Of a DNA stretch of 64,000 bases, positions 1 to 8,827 are shown in pieces. A program made the translations under genes and the position numbers. Within the stretch, counting starts at the first letter, position 1. Each line of letters opens with the position of its first letter. Under the pieces are notes generated by a model. That model was not told the DNA's origin. It searched no databases and saw nothing but the letters and a program-made list of their open reading frames with translations. This stretch comes from Clostridium sp. AF37-5. GTDB lineage: Bacteria; Bacillota; Clostridia; Lachnospirales; Lachnospiraceae. Where the stretch lies: positions 43,102-107,101 of the forward strand of contig NZ_QUDR01000010.1 in assembly GCF_003477605.1 (NCBI RefSeq), read 5' to 3'.

Positions 1-1
1 T

Positions 2-3000
2 GACCGCAATGGAGACACGACGAGCAATGCAGATGAGGATGATAACACAGAGTTTGAGGTAAGCGGATCTACGACAGATGGAGGAACCGTGGCATGGAGA
101 ATGACATACCGTCTGGAAGCTGATGAGATGGCGTATTACACTGACGATACGTTGGCAGCAATGAATGCAGAACAGAAAAAAGCGGCAAAGGAAGCTCTGG
201 AGGATGATGGATATAAACAGGGTGTTCATTTTGGAAAGAACATGACCAAAGCAGAAGCAGATGATCTGATCAAACAGGATCTGAAAGCACAGATGAAAGA
301 CATATCCAATGCTTATACTCTGACAGAGAACAGTGTCGGAAATAATAAAAATATCTTTCTGGATCCATCCCTGGCAAAAGGAGTAAAGATCACCTTGAAG
401 GAAGCGAACAGCTGGCAGAAAAATGCAAGCGGAGACTGGCCGGATAAGCTGGTGGAGCATCCAACGCAGTATGAGAAAGCGTATATTACGAATCTGACGA
501 ATAAATACAAAAAGGCAACCATTTCGATCGCAAAGAAATCCGGAGGTTCTGCAGATGGCAGTGCTCATGGAGATGCCACTTTAGACGGTGCCGTATTTCA
601 ACTGTATGCAGACAAGGAATGTACGCAGAAAGCAACCGTTTATGATGCGGCAGGCAATGCCAAAGCAGCCGGTGTCTATCAGACAAGCGGCGGAAGATTA
701 ACAACCGATTATCTCAGAAGCGGTAATACCTATTACCTGAAAGAGATACAAGCCCCGACAGGTTTCTTGTTAAGCGATGAAGTAAAAGAGTTAAAGATCG
801 ACGCATCTGCAAAGACGGATGAGTTTACACCGGTTCTTTTTGAAGCAGATTTTTCCAACTCACCGATCAAAGGAAAGATCGCCGTAAAGAAGAAATCTTA
901 TGATCCAACCCGAAAAAAATATTATCCGGAGAACAATACAACATTTCAGGTGTATTTGAAATCGAAAGGCAGTTATGAAAAATGTGCCGATGACGAAAGA
1001 GCAACGATCAAGACAAATGCGGACGGATATGCTGCAACAGGAGATCTGGTCTATGGAACCTATGTGGTACATCAGATGGATTCCGGAGATGTAGATGCGT
1101 ATTATGTGGATGATTTTGAGGTACAGATCACAGAGAATGGCAGGGTATATGAGTTTGAAAAGGTCAATGAATTATTCAAGGCTTATTTCAAGATCATCAA
1201 GAAAGACAAAAACACTGAGAAAACTGTATTAAAGCCGGGAACCAGTTATCAGATCTATCAGGTAGTAGATGGAAAAGAAGAGCTGGTGACACAGGAATAT
1301 ATGGAAGATGGCGAAACCAAGACGGCAGATACCTTTATCTGTGATGAATCCGGTGAAGTAGTAACAGTGGATTCGCTCTGTTCCGGAACCTATCATATTT
1401 ATGAGGTAGCTGCTGCAGATGGTATGCATATCAATCATCAGTATGTGGAGGTTGTGGTAAACAGCAAGGCAGACAATTATGAAAGTTACATTGACGAGGA
1501 TGGATATCATCATGTGACGATCATGCTGGAGTACCTGAATGAAGAGACAAAAGGACGCTTAAATCTCTTAAAGACCGGCGAGGTGTTAAAGGGCTGGGAC
1601 AACGAGAAGCAGGAGTTCATTTTTGAAGAGATGAAACTGGATGGCGTGGAATTTACACTTTATGCGGATGGAGATATCCTGACACAGGATGGACAGAGCA
1701 CCGACAATGCCCGTGACACATGGTTCAAGGATGGTGATAAAGTAGCTGTTCTTACAACCGGAAAAGGTGTGGAATTTACTTCGGAATGTGGCGGCATTAC
1801 CGGTTACACGATGGATGAAGATGGAACCATTCATGTATCGCTTCCATTAGGAAAATACAAGCTGGAGGAAAACAAGACACCTTATGGTTATGTGTATCCG
1901 GACACGAAAGAGTGGTCATTAGAGTTTCAGTGGAAGGATGGACAGGATGAATATGTCCTTAACAGCACGGATGTGACGGACGAAAAGGGACTGCTCCATA
2001 TCAAGAATGATTTTGCCGGCACGAAGCTGGAACTGATTAAGCAGGACGCCAAGACGAAGGAATCCATTGAAGGAGCACAGTTTGGTTTATATTCTAAGCA
2101 TGATATTTACAACTATGCCGGAGAGAAGATCGTAGATGCCGGTACGCAGCTGGCAACCCTTACTACGACGGAAGACGGAAGTGTGATCTGCGACAAGAAA
2201 CTGCCGCTTATGAGTGAGCTTTATACAGAGACTGCTTCGGCAGAAACAGCAGGAAGTGATGCAGCGGCAACGGCTACACCAGCAGCAACATCCTTACCGT
2301 TTACAGAAGGAAAAGCGGAAGTGATGCCGGGACTGGATCTGGGTGTAACCGCTTCTCCGGCATCAACGAATGGTGCTGCAGCCGTAAAGTTAAATTCCGG
2401 GGAGTATTATCTGCAGGAGTTATCTGTATCGGACAGCTACTTTGTAGATACGACACCGATCAATATCCATCTGGAATATAAGGATGCTGAAACCAAGACA
2501 ATCGAGGCAAAAGCAGTGAAAGAAAATACCCAGACAACCAATGTGGTCAGCAAGGTTGGTGTGACCGGCTCGAAAGAGATTGCCGGCTGTAAGCTGGAGA
2601 TCACAGATGCAACCGGAAAAAAGATTATCAGCTGGACATCAGGCGATAAGGATTCTGTGAAAGTCTATGTAACAGAGAAAGACGGTTATCAGAATTTTAA
2701 GTATTCTTTTGACGAAAAAGGGAATCTTCTTGTGGGAGGATTATTCCGCGACAAGGACTATACATTGAAAGAAACAAGACCTGCAGATGGTTATGTTACA
2801 GCAGATGCGATCACCTACCAGATCAAACCGGTGGCAGCATCATCTACAGCAGCCGATACAGAGAACACGGTGGCAAGCGGAAGTGCTGTTACTATCAAAC
2901 CGGTAAGTGGTTCTGCTGTGTCAGGTGAAGTTGGAGTGTCTTATACATCCGTTGTGTCAATCAAGAAGAAAGACGGAAGCTATGAAGACCATGCCGATGA

Positions 3001-3433
3001 TAAGGTGATCATGGTGGATGAGCAGACACATATCCGGCTTTTGAAACTGGACAAGGTAACAGGACAGGCTCTTGGCGGTGCAAAGTTTGCCATAACGGAT
3101 TCTAAAGGGAATACGGTGATGAAGTTTGTGACAAAAGATGACGCCTATGATATCACCGGAAAACTGGTGGTTGGAGAGACTTACACCTTTACGGAGACTT
3201 GTGCTCCATCCGGTTATCAGTTGGCAAAACCAGTTAAGATTACCATCAAGGATATCGGAAAAGTGCAAACTATAACGGTTAAAGATGCACCAATCCCGGA
3301 TGTACCGGATACACCACAGACCGGAGGAACCATGCCGATCATTCCGATCGCAGTGGGACTGCTTATGGTGGCTGGTGCTGCGGTGCTGGTATGGAGAAAA
3401 CGAGGACTGGTAAAAAGAGGAAGTGCAAAATAG
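2..3433 (+). CDS. SpaA-type LPXTG-anchored adhesin, 5' partial
   Basis: The reading frame is open from base 2 with no start, so the gene is cut by the window edge; the first GTG at 89 is internal. The product is a wall-anchored surface protein built from repeated SpaA/prealbumin-like domains. These show the pattern 'lLKtd..tg..l.GA.F.ly...g' and 'Y.l.E...P.GY', for example around nt 540-790, 1560-1900, 2020-2500 and 3030-3290. The C-terminus has a sortase signal (TPQTGG, about nt 3308-3325), a hydrophobic segment and a basic tail (RKRGLVKR). In such elements the adhesin is thought to help mating-pair contact. Its likely sortase begins at 6114, now separated by an inserted gene. A short Ala/Thr-rich linker (from nt 2210) is duplicated at 58132. 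Confidence 0.9.
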   Translation, partial: DRNGDTTSNADEDDNTEFEVSGSTTDGGTVAWRMTYRLEADEMAYYTDDTLAAMNAEQKKAAKEALEDDGYKQGVHFGKNMTKAEADDLIKQDLKAQMKDISNAYTLTENSVGNNKNIFLDPSLAKGVKITLKEANSWQKNASGDWPDKLVEHPTQYEKAYITNLTNKYKKATISIAKKSGGSADGSAHGDATLDGAVFQLYADKECTQKATVYDAAGNAKAAGVYQTSGGRLTTDYLRSGNTYYLKEIQAPTGFLLSDEVKELKIDASAKTDEFTPVLFEADFSNSPIKGKIAVKKKSYDPTRKKYYPENNTTFQVYLKSKGSYEKCADDERATIKTNADGYAATGDLVYGTYVVHQMDSGDVDAYYVDDFEVQITENGRVYEFEKVNELFKAYFKIIKKDKNTEKTVLKPGTSYQIYQVVDGKEELVTQEYMEDGETKTADTFICDESGEVVTVDSLCSGTYHIYEVAAADGMHINHQYVEVVVNSKADNYESYIDEDGYHHVTIMLEYLNEETKGRLNLLKTGEVLKGWDNEKQEFIFEEMKLDGVEFTLYADGDILTQDGQSTDNARDTWFKDGDKVAVLTTGKGVEFTSECGGITGYTMDEDGTIHVSLPLGKYKLEENKTPYGYVYPDTKEWSLEFQWKDGQDEYVLNSTDVTDEKGLLHIKNDFAGTKLELIKQDAKTKESIEGAQFGLYSKHDIYNYAGEKIVDAGTQLATLTTTEDGSVICDKKLPLMSELYTETASAETAGSDAAATATPAATSLPFTEGKAEVMPGLDLGVTASPASTNGAAAVKLNSGEYYLQELSVSDSYFVDTTPINIHLEYKDAETKTIEAKAVKENTQTTNVVSKVGVTGSKEIAGCKLEITDATGKKIISWTSGDKDSVKVYVTEKDGYQNFKYSFDEKGNLLVGGLFRDKDYTLKETRPADGYVTADAITYQIKPVAASSTAADTENTVASGSAVTIKPVSGSAVSGEVGVSYTSVVSIKKKDGSYEDHADDKVIMVDEQTHIRLLKLDKVTGQALGGAKFAITDSKGNTVMKFVTKDDAYDITGKLVVGETYTFTETCAPSGYQLAKPVKITIKDIGKVQTITVKDAPIPDVPDTPQTGGTMPIIPIAVGLLMVAGAAVLVWRKRGLVKRGSAK

Positions 3434-3471
3434 TAAAAATATGTGGTGCCAAGAGTGAGAATTTGATATAA

Positions 3472-3509
3472 TTTTGTTGTGGAGTACAAAATTGTTCTCT
3501 ACAACAAAA
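3472..3509. repeat. Imperfect inverted repeat after the adhesin gene
   Basis: TTTTGTTGTGGAG (3472-3484) faces CTCTACAACAAAA (3497-3509), a 13-bp stem with one mismatch and a 12-nt loop. It lies between the adhesin stop and the SIR2-type gene, so it may end adhesin transcription. A TATAAT at 3467-3472 just before it could serve as a -10 box for the downstream gene, but no clear -35 is visible. Confidence 0.45.
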
Positions 3510-3587
3510 TGTGTTAAAAACTATTGTAATTAAAACTTGCAAGGCATAGATATTAAATTTTTGCATTTGATAAGGAAAGGAGAAGAG

Positions 3588-6080
3588 ATGAAAGAACTTA
3601 AAGTTAGTGATGCGGAAACAAAAGAATTTTTTGTTCATGCATTTTGTGAAGAAAATTTGGTTCCAATTTTAGGGGCAGGTTTTACATGTGGATTAAAAAC
3701 TAAAAAGGGCGGAGAGGTACCTAGTGGTAAAAAGTTGAAAGAAGATATGATAAAACAAATAGTCAGAAAAAAAGAAGTAAGCGAGGAAGAGTTAAAACAT
3801 GAATCGTTTACCTCGATTTCAGAGTTTTATCAGCAGACTTTTGCTCATCCTGATAAAGATGGGGTGATTGATTATTATATGACAAATTTTACTGGAATTG
3901 AAATTGACAAACCACAACAATTAAAATTTTTGAATGATATAAAATGGCCGTATATTTATACCTTAAATATAGATACGGCTATTGAAGATTCAAAAAAACA
4001 AGCATGGGAGGTATTTTATCCAAATAGAAGATTTGATCCAAGAAAAATAAATCCAGATTGTGGTGCGCTTTTTAAAATTCATGGTGATGTAGCGATGTTC
4101 TGCAAAAATTTAGATTATAATGAAATGATCCTTACAGAAAGTCAGTATATTGCGAGCCTAGAAAAAAGCAAGCAATTTCACGATTTATTATCAGCAGATT
4201 GTGGAAATAAGAATTTACTATATATTGGTTGTAGTCTAGATGATGAAATAGATATTAAATATTCTGTTTTATCAGATAAAAATAAAAATATGAAAAATCG
4301 CAATATTTGTGGTATTTATGTTACTTCGGAATGCTTGTCTGAATTTAAAAAAAGCAAATTGGAGAGCTACAATATATCGCATGTTATTCAACTTTCTTCA
4401 ATTGAAGATTATGAGTATTTCTATGAATTTGTAACTGAGTGTTACGATGAAAGTCAAGCAAAGATAGAGAAAAATATTACTCAATTTTCATATGTTGAGT
4501 TAGAAAGATTGAAGAAAAATAAAGAAGAGAACCTAGATTATTTGGCTGATTTATCACCAAATAAAAACAAACTCCCTTTTTATTTTGTACCCACTAAGCA
4601 GGCAGAAAAAATAAAGTTTTTGCCAGATAAGATAAATATAATTGTTGGAAGAAGATTTGTTGGAAAAAGTATGTTAGCGCATACTATTCTGGAAGCTAAT
4701 CCTAATTATCAACGTTTTTTTGTTTCAGAAAAAGAAACCATAACTGAGAACGATATAAAAGAGCTACTTCTTGAAAAAAATTCATTGATTGTTTTTGATA
4801 GTCAATCACTTGATGATCGCGGATTTAATAGTTTGCTTTCTAATTTTGATTCTGAAAGAAATAATATAGTGTGTGTATTTTTGAATTCTTTTGATGATGT
4901 GGTCAATTTGATAACATTTCATTCAAAAAGTATTAATTATGCAATAAAAGATACATTACGAGGTAAAATGCCACAAGATGATATTTTGGCAATAAATGAT
5001 AAATTGAATACTCTTGGAATATCGAAGTTTGATCAAAAAAGGAATTTGTTGGATAATACATTGCGAATTGCTAATGTATACAATAGAAAGGTGATTGAAA
5101 AATATGTTATTACGGATTTAAACGAACTTACATTGATAATATGGATTTTGGTGAAAAATAAGATATACTATGAGGAATTAGTTGGGCTAGGATTGGCCAA
5201 GGATTACAAAAAAATTGTTTCAAAATATATGCCTCTTATTCAAGAGGAAAACTGTAAAAAGGGAGAGTTGCAGAAACATTCACATATAAAAGTCATTTGT
5301 AATGGAAAGTTGGGGTTGTTACAAATATTAAGTGCATATATTTATCCACCAGATGGTAGTGAAATTAAGTATCAAAGGATGGAGCAACACCAAAATAAAG
5401 TTTGTGAAGCTATATATAAAATATTGTCAAGTTTTAGCAAAATTGACATTGATAATGTAAAAGAGTTTTTGCAATTTGACAAATTGAATGACATTTTCTC
5501 TAGAACCTATTCTGCATCATCGATAGGTTCAATGTCAGGGAAAAAGACAAATGGAATTATTAGATCTGGAGCTGCTAATTTCATATATAAAGTATATGAA
5601 AATGAAAATATAAAACAGCTTAAAGCCGACGATCCTAATTATTGGTTACAGCGAGCAAAGAGTATTTATATTACTAATTATCGGAGTACTAGTGATAGTT
5701 CGAAAGATAAAATTCTTGAAGCAATTGATTGGGCAAAAAAGGCAGAGCAAGATTCAAGAATGAAGATAGATAGTGGTGAAAGTAGATATTTACGTACAGA
5801 AAGTAATGCTATTATGCAAATTGCAATGCTTTACGGAAAATATGCAAATATGTGCAAATATATTGATACAAGGATAAATGAATTTGCATTGGAGTATTAT
5901 TACAAAATGTTTTCTGATACAAATAATATTGAGGCTGCAAAAACATTTTTATACCATAGCAGAGGAAAGCAAGATTTTGAAAAGTTGCTTAATCAGTTAG
6001 TGGTAAAACCAGATTCTATTGGAAAGGAATGGGGTGATGAAATGAATTTTCTACTTAATATAGGAATTATAAGGCAGTAG
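3588..6080 (+). CDS. SIR2-domain protein with P-loop NTPase region, putative anti-phage defence
   Basis: 830 residues. The ATG at 3588 is chosen because AAGGAAAGGAG ends a few bases before it; the frame is open further upstream. The N-terminal third has SIR2 NADase-type motifs: PILGAGFT (about residue 26), TLNIDTA (about 125), KIHGD (about 164) and IGCSLDDEID (about 212). A P-loop follows, GRRFVGKS (about 350), then a hydrophobic strand ending in FD (about 400) that could be Walker B, and a long helical C-terminus that may be a sensor. SIR2 fused to an NTPase is a known defence architecture in which infection triggers NAD+ depletion. Much more AT-rich than the genes on both sides and sits between an adhesin and its sortase, so it is probably acquired cargo. 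Exact family not certain. Confidence 0.75.
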   Translation: MKELKVSDAETKEFFVHAFCEENLVPILGAGFTCGLKTKKGGEVPSGKKLKEDMIKQIVRKKEVSEEELKHESFTSISEFYQQTFAHPDKDGVIDYYMTNFTGIEIDKPQQLKFLNDIKWPYIYTLNIDTAIEDSKKQAWEVFYPNRRFDPRKINPDCGALFKIHGDVAMFCKNLDYNEMILTESQYIASLEKSKQFHDLLSADCGNKNLLYIGCSLDDEIDIKYSVLSDKNKNMKNRNICGIYVTSECLSEFKKSKLESYNISHVIQLSSIEDYEYFYEFVTECYDESQAKIEKNITQFSYVELERLKKNKEENLDYLADLSPNKNKLPFYFVPTKQAEKIKFLPDKINIIVGRRFVGKSMLAHTILEANPNYQRFFVSEKETITENDIKELLLEKNSLIVFDSQSLDDRGFNSLLSNFDSERNNIVCVFLNSFDDVVNLITFHSKSINYAIKDTLRGKMPQDDILAINDKLNTLGISKFDQKRNLLDNTLRIANVYNRKVIEKYVITDLNELTLIIWILVKNKIYYEELVGLGLAKDYKKIVSKYMPLIQEENCKKGELQKHSHIKVICNGKLGLLQILSAYIYPPDGSEIKYQRMEQHQNKVCEAIYKILSSFSKIDIDNVKEFLQFDKLNDIFSRTYSASSIGSMSGKKTNGIIRSGAANFIYKVYENENIKQLKADDPNYWLQRAKSIYITNYRSTSDSSKDKILEAIDWAKKAEQDSRMKIDSGESRYLRTESNAIMQIAMLYGKYANMCKYIDTRINEFALEYYYKMFSDTNNIEAAKTFLYHSRGKQDFEKLLNQLVVKPDSIGKEWGDEMNFLLNIGIIRQ

Positions 6081-6113
6081 ATTGGTTTTTATAACTGATT
6101 GGAAAGAGAAATT

Positions 6114-6959
6114 ATGAACCAACAAAATAACATTTCAATCCCAAAAGGAAGAAGAGTATTTTTAAGAAGAATACTTTTCTTCCTTTTTTTGATTTTAGCA
6201 GTCATTGCTTTGGTTCTCGGTTTGAACCTGAAAAGATACACGGACCGGGAGAGAAAGCAGGACAATATAGAAAAAGAGATTACCACGGAGAACGAAAAGA
6301 CGGGTGTACGGAAACTCCACAAAAAGTACAAAGATATGATCGGGTGGCTAGAGATCAAAGGCACCGGCTTTTCTTATCCGGTTATGCAGACAGGTACAAA
6401 AGGTCATCATCCGGATGACTGGCAGTATTATCTCCACCGGGATGTGCATGGCGGGTACAGTTTTTATGGGACGCCGTTTCTGGATGTCCGATGCAGGGCA
6501 GACAGTGACAACCGTATCATTTACGGTCACAACATCAATGGCAGGAGATACTTTGGCTATCTGCAGAACTTCCGGGAGGAAGCATTTTTTATGAAGCATC
6601 CAGTGTTTTTCTTTACGCCGGTGGATGGAAAAGAGGAGAAATACCATATCATATCTGTTCTGGAGACAGACAAATATGCGGATTATTACTCATTCACGGA
6701 TTATGGCAATGAAGAGGATTATTACGGGATGGTGGAGAAAATCCTAAGTCACAGCAGGTTTGAAAATGAGGCGGCAAAGAAGATGAAAAAAGAAATGGAG
6801 GAAAGCGATGCGGAGGCATTCTTTCGGAGATACCGGTTTGTAACGTTTTCAACCTGCCGGACGATGGATGGCAAAGACAAGCGGCTTATGGTGATCGGCT
6901 GCAAAAAACGACACAATGATGAAAAAAGAAAGGAAGAAATAGGATGCACAAGGAATTAG
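6114..6959 (+). CDS. Class B sortase
   Basis: 281 residues. The ATG at 6114 follows GGAAAGAG by 5 nt; an in-frame TTG at 6099 has no such site. One N-terminal membrane anchor (about residues 20-40) precedes the catalytic domain. Catalytic residues are visible: His in IYGHNING, Cys in TFSTC, and a downstream Arg in the KDKRLMVIGC segment. Sortases join LPXTG-like surface proteins to peptidoglycan or polymerise pilins; the likely substrate is the TPQTGG adhesin at 2-3433. The stop overlaps the next gene by 16 bp, so it is translated with the transfer operon. Confidence 0.9.
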   Translation: MNQQNNISIPKGRRVFLRRILFFLFLILAVIALVLGLNLKRYTDRERKQDNIEKEITTENEKTGVRKLHKKYKDMIGWLEIKGTGFSYPVMQTGTKGHHPDDWQYYLHRDVHGGYSFYGTPFLDVRCRADSDNRIIYGHNINGRRYFGYLQNFREEAFFMKHPVFFFTPVDGKEEKYHIISVLETDKYADYYSFTDYGNEEDYYGMVEKILSHSRFENEAAKKMKKEMEESDAEAFFRRYRFVTFSTCRTMDGKDKRLMVIGCKKRHNDEKRKEEIGCTRN

Positions 6960-7318
6960 AAGTGATGAAACCACGATGCAAAGGACTGTGGGAAAGGTGC
7001 AGAGTGGCAGCAATCGTTTTGTATTACCGGCTGCTTACCAGCGCACCGATCCGGGCACTGGCGGCAGAAAAGGGAAAGAGTACTGCGACGGACACCGGTG
7101 TCAAGGAAGTGACCGATGGAATTGATGTGATCAAGGAGCTGGTGCTTGGATGTGTTGGCGGTGTCGGTGTAATCTTTCTTGCCTGGGGACTGTTAGACTT
7201 TGGTACCGGGTATTCTGCACACGACACAACACAGCAGAGCCAAGCAATCAAAAAGGTGATCGGTGGACTGATCATGGTCGCAGTACCGGCAATTTTAAAG
7301 CTGCTTGGTGTTTCGTGA
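6944..7318 (+). CDS. Maff2/VirB2-like small membrane protein, putative transfer pilin
   Basis: 124 residues. A hydrophobic N-terminal segment ending near APIRALAA looks like a signal peptide. The mature part has two membrane segments (VLGCVGGVGVIFLAWGLL and IGGLIMVAVPAILKLLG) joined by a short polar loop, the usual plan of Maff2/VirB2-type pilin-like proteins. Position after a sortase and before a VirB6/TrbL-like gene and PrgI fits a type IV secretion operon. Overlaps the sortase gene end. An internal ATG at 6965 is an alternative start. Confidence 0.75.
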   Translation: MHKELEVMKPRCKGLWERCRVAAIVLYYRLLTSAPIRALAAEKGKSTATDTGVKEVTDGIDVIKELVLGCVGGVGVIFLAWGLLDFGTGYSAHDTTQQSQAIKKVIGGLIMVAVPAILKLLGVS

Positions 7319-7345
7319 GAATGACAGGGATCCTGAAGGGAGGTG

Positions 7346-8209
7346 ATGCAGGTGGGATTGTGGGATTCCGTAACAGGATTTTTTGAAGATCTGGGAGATT
7401 TTTTCAGCGGAAAAGATTTCTTTGAGTGTGCCGGTTATGCATGGAATGACATGATGAAACTGGCAGCGGATGTTTTAACGAAGGATCCTTCTTCCGGCAC
7501 TTATCAGGATGTCTGGGATAATATATCAACGATCTATACCACCTTAAATGTGATCGCCATATCGCTGTTATGCATTTTCTTTTTGTATGGATTTTGCAGA
7601 GACAGCTGTGATCTGCATGCGGATCTGACGTTTGAACGAACAATAAAAATGTTTATCCGGCTGATCATCACATCCAATGTGATGAGTATGGCACTTACCT
7701 ATATGCCGAAGTTTTTTACATGGGGAAAAAACCTGACATCGGCAATACTGGGAGAAAATAAGCTGTCGATGGTCTATGACTTTGATGGGGCAAAGGTGTA
7801 TGAGAGGATATCCAGTGCTGATTTTGGAACGATGACCGCATTTTTAACCAGTATCCTGTTTTTTATGTTTACCGTGGTGTGTGGATTTATCGTGGTCATG
7901 ACAGTGCTGAACCGTATTTTGAAGATTTACATGATCGCTCCGTTTGCCGGTGTGGCATTATCAACGCTGGCGGCAGGAGGACAGACGGCAAATGTTGGTT
8001 ATTCTTATATCCGAACATTTTTCGGCTATGTGTTTTCGGCACTGCTCATTGCGGTGGTGATCGCCATCAGTGCCAGCTTTATCAATACCGTGGCGATTGA
8101 TACGGAAAATGCGATCGTGAGACTGTTAGAGTACTGCCTGAAGATGGGAGTGATCTCATCCTCCGTGAAGATGTCGGACAGTGTGATGCAGAAAGCATTT
8201 AATTTGTGA
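7346..8209 (+). CDS. VirB6/TrbL-like conjugative transfer membrane protein
   Basis: About 287 residues with five or six hydrophobic segments (for example VIAISLLCIFFLYGF, TAFLTSILFFMFTVVCGFIVV and YVFSALLIAVVIAIS). This is the inner-membrane channel component expected beside PrgI and VirB4 in Gram-positive type IV systems. The start is uncertain. AAGGGAGG runs into GTGATG at 7343-7348, so the ATG at 7346 is very close to the site, and a GTG at 7352 has better spacing. Confidence 0.8.
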   Translation: MQVGLWDSVTGFFEDLGDFFSGKDFFECAGYAWNDMMKLAADVLTKDPSSGTYQDVWDNISTIYTTLNVIAISLLCIFFLYGFCRDSCDLHADLTFERTIKMFIRLIITSNVMSMALTYMPKFFTWGKNLTSAILGENKLSMVYDFDGAKVYERISSADFGTMTAFLTSILFFMFTVVCGFIVVMTVLNRILKIYMIAPFAGVALSTLAAGGQTANVGYSYIRTFFGYVFSALLIAVVIAISASFINTVAIDTENAIVRLLEYCLKMGVISSSVKMSDSVMQKAFNL

Positions 8210-8282
8210 TGCCGGAGCAGAAACAGAAGATAATGAAGTAATCCGTGGCAACAGTTTAAAACAGGAAACAAGGAGGTAGAAG

Positions 8283-8315
8283 CTGCAAGCCATACTTTGT
8301 GATCAGAGCTTGCAG
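8283..8315 (+). promoter_or_regulatory. Leader hairpin between an AAGGAGG site and the prgI start
   Basis: CTGCAAGC (8283-8290) pairs perfectly with GCTTGCAG (8308-8315). A strong AAGGAGG lies at 8270-8276, about 50 nt before the ATG at 8327, which itself has no good site close by. The stem would bring the ribosome site and the start nearer in space. Inference only. Confidence 0.35.
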
Positions 8316-8326
8316 ACGCTTAGTAT

Positions 8327-8713
8327 ATGACAAAGACAATCAATCCGGATGTAGCCGCTTTTAAGGATGACTTTTTCAAAGGCTTATCTTTGAGAGAGTG
8401 TGTGTTTGGCGGCATTGCATTACTTGCAGGAGCAGGAGGAATCTTACTTCTGCATTTTTATTTTGGTGTAGGGATCAATACAGCCATAACCCTGTGCATG
8501 CCGGTGATCGGCATCATCGGTCTGTGTGGCTTTTATCAGAAAAATGGAATGACACTGGTTCAGCTTGTGAGGAGCAGCATACGGCTAATCTTTCAGAAAC
8601 CGTATGTTTATGAAACCAGTACAATAAATGAACGATCAGAAATGGAGGGTTTAAATGATGGAAGCAAAAGAAGTACAAAAAGAAGAAAACAGAGAAGAAA
8701 CAATGGTGTTTGA
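8327..8713 (+). CDS. PrgI family conjugation protein
   Basis: 128 residues with two close membrane helices (GGIALLAGAGGILLLHFYFG and AITLCMPVIGIIGLCGFYQ), then LVRSSIRLIFQKPYVYET, the conserved order of PrgI/TcpE-like proteins that pair with VirB4 in Gram-positive mating systems. The tail is highly basic. Upstream frame is closed by a TAG directly before the ATG, fixing the start. Normally virB4 follows at once; here virB4 starts 13.5 kb later, so the helicase/methylase block separates them. Confidence 0.8.
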   Translation: MTKTINPDVAAFKDDFFKGLSLRECVFGGIALLAGAGGILLLHFYFGVGINTAITLCMPVIGIIGLCGFYQKNGMTLVQLVRSSIRLIFQKPYVYETSTINERSEMEGLNDGSKRSTKRRKQRRNNGV

Positions 8714-8786
8714 TATTGAAATAAAGACGGACAGTGAAAAAAGACTGATGGGATATGCAGCCGCTGTTTCGCAAAGCAGTAAATGA
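8655..8786 (+). CDS. Small charged protein, 43 residues
   Basis: Starts with tandem ATGs at 8655/8658 after AATGGAGGG and overlaps the prgI 3' end in another frame. It begins MMEAKEVQKEENREE and continues with a short segment (MVFDIEIKTDSEKRLMGYAA). Good ribosome site, tight overlap with prgI and position just before the next start at 8828 suggest a real small gene. No function recognised. Confidence 0.55.
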   Translation: MMEAKEVQKEENREETMVFDIEIKTDSEKRLMGYAAAVSQSSK

Positions 8787-8827
8787 TATTCACAGCCGAC
8801 ACAGCAGGTACAGGAGGAGAACAAGAA

